From 73-13 sp035556075 (GTDB lineage: Bacteria > Actinomycetota > Actinomycetes > Actinomycetales > Microbacteriaceae), in contig DATMFQ010000014.1 of NCBI GenBank assembly GCA_035556075.1, positions 1-64,000 on the forward strand: 64,000 nt of DNA, given 5' to 3'. The position numbers and the translations under genes were made by a program. The number at the start of each line of letters is the position of its first letter. Position 1 is the stretch's first letter. Of this stretch, positions 59,703-64,000 are shown one piece after another. The notes beneath the pieces were generated by a model. It had not been told where the DNA came from. It ran no database searches and worked only from the letters and a program-made list of their open reading frames with translations.

Positions 59703-61354
59703 CGGGACATCACCCACTGCAGCGTCTGGAGACCGACACCACCCAGGTCGAGCGCTCGACGATGCCACGCTCTCGCGTCCCAGGCTGTGCCGGGCCGGCG
59801 CTGCGCATCCCTCCGCAGCTCCTCCCAGACCCGCTGACCGACCTTGTACGACGGCGCCTGCCCCGGCCAACCGAGGTAGCGATTCGTCTCGAAGACGAGA
59901 AACGGCTCCGGCATGTGCACGTGCGCGCGCATCTGCTCGAGCGCATACTCATAGTCCCACACGCCCGTCCCATCGAGGCGCGGTTTCTCGAGGTGCACCC
60001 CGATGTCGAGGACGACGCGAAGCGCACGGAGTCGCTGCCCATCGAGCATGCCGAAACGATCAGCCGGGTCGCCGAGGTAGCCGAGCTCGTCCATGAGTCG
60101 CTCGGCATATAAGGCCCAGCCCTCCCCGTGGCCGGACACAAAATTCTGTCGCCGCCAGGTGTTCAGCTCGCCGCTGCGGAGGATCGCCTGCCCGTTCTGC
60201 AGGTGATGCCCAGGGACGCCCTCGTGGTACACCGTCGTGAGCTCGCGCCAGGTGTCGAACTCGGTGACCCCCTCCGGCACGCTCCACCACATGCGCCCCG
60301 GCCGGCTGAAGTCCTCGCTCGGCGGCGTGTAGTAGATCCCGCCGGTCTGGGTCGGCGCGATCCGGCACTCGAGGTGCCGAAGGGGTGACGGGATGTCGAA
60401 GTGCGACGCACCGAGCTCCTCGATCGCCCGATCCGAGACCTCCTGCATCCAGGCCTGCAGTGTGTCCGTGCCGCGGAGCTTGCGCGCTGGATCACGCTCG
60501 AGGAATGCGACGGCCTCCGCCTCGCTCGCCCCCGGCAGGATCTCTGCCGCGACCGCCCGCTGCTCCGCCGCCATGCGCGCGAGCTCCTCCACCCCCCACT
60601 CGTAGGTCTCATCGAGGTCGATCTCGGCGCCGAGGAAGCCGCGGGAGGCGAGCGCGTATGCCTCGTGCCCGACCGCATCGACGGGCGTCGCTCGCGGCGC
60701 CAGCTCCTCAGCGAGGAATGCGCGCAGCCGCTCGACCGCCGCATCCGCGCGCGCTGCCGCCGCTTCGAGCTCCTGTGCCAGTCCCGCGTGGACCGCCCCG
60801 CCCTCGGTGGCGAGCCCGCGGAAGAACGAGTCCGGCCCGAGCTGGGCATCGAGCTGCTGGATGACCCCCTCGACCTGGCGGATCGCGGGCGTGGTGCCAG
60901 CGGCGATGCCCGCGCGGAGCGTCGCCACATACCCTCGCATTGCACCGTCGACGCGACGCAGCCGCTCGGCGATCCACGCCCATTCCTGCTCGGAGGATGT
61001 CGGCATGAGATCGAACACCTCACGGATGCCCTGCGCCGGGGAGGCGATGACATCGAGATCGCGGAGGTGGACGCCCGCCGCGTGCCGGTCGAGGATGAGC
61101 TCGAGCTCCCGGACCAGATCGCACTGGGTCACCTCGTCGACATCGTCGACCGCGGGCGCGCCGCGCAGCCGCGCCAGCGTGTCACGCGCGGCATCGGCGT
61201 GCGCGTTCGCGCCATCCGGTGAGTAATCGCCGAACTCGCCCTCGCGGCCCGGGCGGCCGAGCATGACCCGGGCTTCCGGGAACAGGTCAAGCTCCGTATC
61301 CACCCAGTCCTCCGCGATCGCATCGATCGCCGTGGGCGTCCGGGTGGAGCTCAT
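59699..61354 (-). CDS. DUF885 family protein, probable metallopeptidase
   Basis: The 551-residue protein is a DUF885 member with a zinc-type motif, HEGVPGHH at 377-384, and a downstream GHGEGWALYAERLM (Glu411), which together resemble the HExxH plus Glu arrangement of gluzincin peptidases. There is no signal peptide, so it acts inside the cell; the substrate is unknown. The ATG at 61354 follows TAGGCT by 6 bases, making it the first gene of the operon that continues with the epimerase, pgmB and GH65 genes. Confidence 0.88.
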   Translation of the reverse strand: MSSTRTPTAIDAIAEDWVDTELDLFPEARVMLGRPGREGEFGDYSPDGANAHADAARDTLARLRGAPAVDDVDEVTQCDLVRELELILDRHAAGVHLRDLDVIASPAQGIREVFDLMPTSSEQEWAWIAERLRRVDGAMRGYVATLRAGIAAGTTPAIRQVEGVIQQLDAQLGPDSFFRGLATEGGAVHAGLAQELEAAAARADAAVERLRAFLAEELAPRATPVDAVGHEAYALASRGFLGAEIDLDETYEWGVEELARMAAEQRAVAAEILPGASEAEAVAFLERDPARKLRGTDTLQAWMQEVSDRAIEELGASHFDIPSPLRHLECRIAPTQTGGIYYTPPSEDFSRPGRMWWSVPEGVTEFDTWRELTTVYHEGVPGHHLQNGQAILRSGELNTWRRQNFVSGHGEGWALYAERLMDELGYLGDPADRFGMLDGQRLRALRVVLDIGVHLEKPRLDGTGVWDYEYALEQMRAHVHMPEPFLVFETNRYLGWPGQAPSYKVGQRVWEELRRDAQRRPGTAWDARAWHRRALDLGGVGLQTLQWVMSR

Positions 61355-61415
61355 CAAACCAGCCTAGCCACGCCGCCTGAGCCGACCAGTGGGCGTTCGT
61401 GCGCGGCAGCGGGCG

Positions 61416-64000
61416 TCAGTGACCCGCAGCGTCCCAGTTCGGGCCGACTCCGATCTGCACGTCGAGCGGGACAGACAGCTCGGCCGCACCCGACATGCGT
61501 GTTTCGACGATCGATCGCAGCGGCTCGAGCTCGTCCGCCGCGACCTCGAAGACCAGCTCATCGTGCACCTGCAGCAGCATCCGACTCGACAGCGACTGCG
61601 CTCGGATGTCCGCATCGATCTGGATCATCGCTCGTTTGATGATGTCGGCGGCGCTGCCCTGGATCGGCGAATTGAGCGCCGCGCGCTCCGCATTGTCCCG
61701 CGCGACCCGATTGGAGGAGGTGAACTCCGGGAAGTTCCGACGCCGACCGAAGATCGTCGTCGTGTAGCCGTCGACCTTCGCCTGGGCGACGCCCGCGTGC
61801 AGGTACTCCTGCACGGCACCGAAGCGGCTGGCGTAGTCGTCCATGAGCGCGCGCGCCTCCTGCTGGGCGATGCGCAGCTGCTTCGCGAGCCCAAAGGCCG
61901 ACAGTCCGTAGGCGAGTCCGTAGGACATCGCCTTGACCTTGACCCGCTGCTCGGGCGTCACCTCCTCGGGCGCGACGCCGAAGATGCGCGCCCCGACGAA
62001 GCGGTGCAGGTCCTCCCCGGACCGGAACGCCTCGATGAGTCCCGCGTCCCCCGACAGGTGCGCCATGATGCGCATCTCGATCTGGGAGTAGTCGGCGGTC
62101 AGCAGCGTCGTGAACCCCTCGCCCGCGACGAATGCGCGGCGGATCTCCCGGCCCACCCCGGACCTCGCCGGGATGTTCTGCAGATTCGGGTCGTTCGAGC
62201 TGAGTCGGCCGGTCGCGGCGCCCGTCTGCTCGTAATTCGTGTGGATTCGGCCGTCCGCTCCGATCGCCGACACCAGGGTGTCGACCATGGAGCCGAGCTT
62301 CGTGGTCTCGCGGTGCCTCAGCAGCAGATCGAGGAATGCGTGAGGGTGCTGCTCCTGCAGGTCCGCGATCGCGTCGGCGTCGGTCGAGAAGCCGGTCGCC
62401 GTGCGCCGCGTCTTCGGCATGCCGAGCTCGTCGAAGAGCACCGCCTGCAGTTGCTTCGGACTGCTGAGATTGACCTCGCGGCCGATCGACTCGTACGCGG
62501 CCGCCGCGAGCTCGGCGGACTCGGCGGCGAGCTTGGTGCGCAGCGCGCCGAGGACGTCGCCGGCCACCGTGATCCCCGCGGACTCCATCCGGGCGATCAC
62601 TGGGACCAGCGGCACCTCGATGTCGTGGTAGACCGAGCGGGAGCCCTCGTCGAGCGCCTTGACGGTGGCGGCTTCGATCCGGCGGATGTACCAGGCCTCG
62701 CTCGCCGCGCTGAGCGGCTCGGTCTCCGGCACGAGCTGGTTCTCGTCCGCCGTCGGCAGCTCCTCGCCGAGGCGACGCAGCACCTGCTGCTGGAGGGTGG
62801 CCCCCTTCGTCCACGGCTCCAGGAGCCAGGAGGCGAGCACCGAGTCGCCGGTGACGGCCTGGACATCGAGGTCATGCGCCCACAGCAGCTGCAGCTGCCG
62901 CTTCGCGGCGCTCAGCACTTTTGGCGTCGGCCCCGCGAGCCAGGCCTCAAAGGCGACGTAATCAGGGCGGTGCGGGCCCCACGGCACCCAGACCGACTCT
63001 GTCTCCGACGCCAGGCCGATGCCCGTCAGCGTGCCGTCGACGCGCTCGACCTGCATCGCGATCGTGCCGGTCGCCGATTCGAGCCAGTGCGCGAGTTCCT
63101 CGTCGACGAGCTGCCGTACGGCGGGGATGCCCGTGCGCTCCGCCGCGAGTTCCTCCGGCGAGGCCGCATCGACCGGCCCGGACTTCAGCACGCGATCCGT
63201 CAGCGTGTTGAATTCAAGGCGGCGGAATACCTCCCGCAGTGCCGCCTCGTCGACCGCGCCCCGCTCGAGGTCGTCAAGCTCGACCGGCAGCTCGAGGTCG
63301 CGGACGAGCTCGTTGAGCCGGCGATTGCGCAGCGCATGCTCCTGCTCCCGGCGGAGGTTCTCCCCCGCCACGCCCTTGATCTCGTCCGCGTGCTCGAGGA
63401 TGCCCTCGACGGTGCCCCACTCGGCGATCCACTTCGCAGCGGTGACGGGTCCGACCTTCGTGATGCCCGGCAGGTTGTCCGCCTTCTCCCCGACGAGCGC
63501 CGCCAACTCCGGGTACTGGTGCGGCCACACCTTGTACTTCTCGTGCACCGCCTCAGCGTCGTAGCGCTTGAAATCACCGACCCCGAGGCTCGAGGGGTAC
63601 AGCACCGCGACCCCGTCCTGCACGAGCTGGAACGTGTCCCGGTCACCGGAGACCACGAGCACCTCGTAGCCCGCATCGACCCCGCGGGTCGCGAGGGTCG
63701 CAAGGATGTCGTCGGCCTCGTAGTCCTCTTTGACGAGCCATTTGACCCGCATCGCGTCGAGGACCTCCTGCAGGAGCGGCACCTGGCCGATGAACTCCGG
63801 CGGCGTCTCGCCACGCCCGTCCTTGTACTCGGGATACTCGCGGGTCCGAAACGAGTAGCGCGAAATGTCGAAGGCCACCGCGATGTGACTCGGCGCATGA
63901 TCCTTGATGAGCTTGAGCAGCGTGGTGACGAAGCCGTACGGCACCTCGGTGTGCTGCCCGCCACTCGTCACGAACCGCCCAGTCTGACTCAAGGCGAAGA
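61416..64000 (-). CDS. polA: DNA polymerase I (5' end beyond the window)
   Basis: At least 861 residues are visible, and the reading frame continues past the right edge. The N-terminal 5'-nuclease domain is almost complete (AFDISRYSFRTREYPEYK, EADDILA, SGDRDTFQL, GVGDFKRY). The middle 3'-5' exonuclease-like domain lacks the catalytic DxE (AMQVERVDG instead), so proofreading is probably lost, as in mycobacterial and Taq enzymes. Polymerase motifs are DYSQIEMRI (A), KAMSYGLAYG (B) and VHDELVFEV (C). A TTG at 63992 is not the start, because upstream codons still read as PolA. Confidence 0.97.
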   Translation of the reverse strand, partial: FALSQTGRFVTSGGQHTEVPYGFVTTLLKLIKDHAPSHIAVAFDISRYSFRTREYPEYKDGRGETPPEFIGQVPLLQEVLDAMRVKWLVKEDYEADDILATLATRGVDAGYEVLVVSGDRDTFQLVQDGVAVLYPSSLGVGDFKRYDAEAVHEKYKVWPHQYPELAALVGEKADNLPGITKVGPVTAAKWIAEWGTVEGILEHADEIKGVAGENLRREQEHALRNRRLNELVRDLELPVELDDLERGAVDEAALREVFRRLEFNTLTDRVLKSGPVDAASPEELAAERTGIPAVRQLVDEELAHWLESATGTIAMQVERVDGTLTGIGLASETESVWVPWGPHRPDYVAFEAWLAGPTPKVLSAAKRQLQLLWAHDLDVQAVTGDSVLASWLLEPWTKGATLQQQVLRRLGEELPTADENQLVPETEPLSAASEAWYIRRIEAATVKALDEGSRSVYHDIEVPLVPVIARMESAGITVAGDVLGALRTKLAAESAELAAAAYESIGREVNLSSPKQLQAVLFDELGMPKTRRTATGFSTDADAIADLQEQHPHAFLDLLLRHRETTKLGSMVDTLVSAIGADGRIHTNYEQTGAATGRLSSNDPNLQNIPARSGVGREIRRAFVAGEGFTTLLTADYSQIEMRIMAHLSGDAGLIEAFRSGEDLHRFVGARIFGVAPEEVTPEQRVKVKAMSYGLAYGLSAFGLAKQLRIAQQEARALMDDYASRFGAVQEYLHAGVAQAKVDGYTTTIFGRRRNFPEFTSSNRVARDNAERAALNSPIQGSAADIIKRAMIQIDADIRAQSLSSRMLLQVHDELVFEVAADELEPLRSIVETRMSGAAELSVPLDVQIGVGPNWDAAGH

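Noticed and set aside
1..64000. tRNA, rRNA, CRISPR arrays, insertion sequences, prophage
   Set aside because: No cloverleaf-like tails, regular spaced repeats, transposase or integrase genes were seen. The gene order is that of a stable core chromosome.

Overview
The window is a gene-dense, high-GC stretch (roughly 70% by eye) of an actinobacterial chromosome. Gene content and order point to the family Microbacteriaceae: a uvrB-uvrA-uvrC-rapZ-whiA-gap-pgk-tpiA-secG-rbpA row, an RbpA without zinc ligands, a zinc-free L31 (rpmE2), a ctaB/tkt divergent pair, and a SenX3/RegX3-type phosphate system. The genus cannot be named from what is visible. I see no phage, insertion sequence, CRISPR array, tRNA or rRNA. 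No stretch longer than about 260 bases lacks a gene.

Layout. 1-14.7 kb is a patchwork of short divergent or convergent transcription units: GNAT enzyme, Y-family polymerase, SGNH hydrolase, sirtuin, TauE permease, two glycosyltransferases, alpha/beta hydrolase, exonuclease, rpmE2, ABC ATPase, serB, fabG, DUF3099, SURF1, ABC-F, bioY. 14.7-18.7 kb is the suf Fe-S assembly operon (sufB-sufD-Rieske ferredoxin-sufC-sufT, minus strand), divergent from ctaA. 19.8-26.5 kb is a phosphate module: pstSCAB, then the response regulator and kinase on the other strand, then phoU, with PHO-box-like repeats before pstS and phoU. 26.6-35.5 kb holds ctaB and, divergently, a translationally coupled pentose-phosphate/glycolysis operon (tkt-tal-pgi-zwf-opcA-pgl). 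35.5-40 kb reads back on the minus strand: gap-pgk-tpiA-secG-rbpA, preceded by sodA. 40-49.4 kb is coaE, uvrB, uvrA-uvrC and rapZ-whiA. 49.4-54 kb has a DUF4126 protein and a signalling locus made of a response regulator, a membrane protein with a degenerate GGDEF-like domain, and a membrane histidine kinase. 54-64 kb holds rpsA, an operon with a GH65 disaccharide phosphorylase, beta-phosphoglucomutase, a TIGR01777-type epimerase and a DUF885 protein, and then polA, which runs off the right edge.

How the genes work together. The glycolysis, pentose-phosphate and GH65/pgmB genes cover sugar-phosphate entry and interconversion. ctaA, ctaB and SURF1 serve cytochrome oxidase. The suf genes serve Fe-S proteins. 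The pst/senX3/regX3/phoU block forms a phosphate-sensing circuit. UvrABC, DinB and PolA cover DNA repair.

Nothing here looks like a wholly new gene system. The most unusual signals are in the DNA text. (1) The word GAATGCG/CGCATTC is strongly over-represented on both strands and in all reading frames. (2) More than 20 genes have a TANNNT -10 box 6-9 bases before the start codon (leaderless transcripts), some with overlapping head-to-head -10 boxes or -10 boxes overlapping the preceding stop codon. (3) There are candidate operators before pstS, phoU, sufB and uvrA, and before the 50-54 kb signalling locus.
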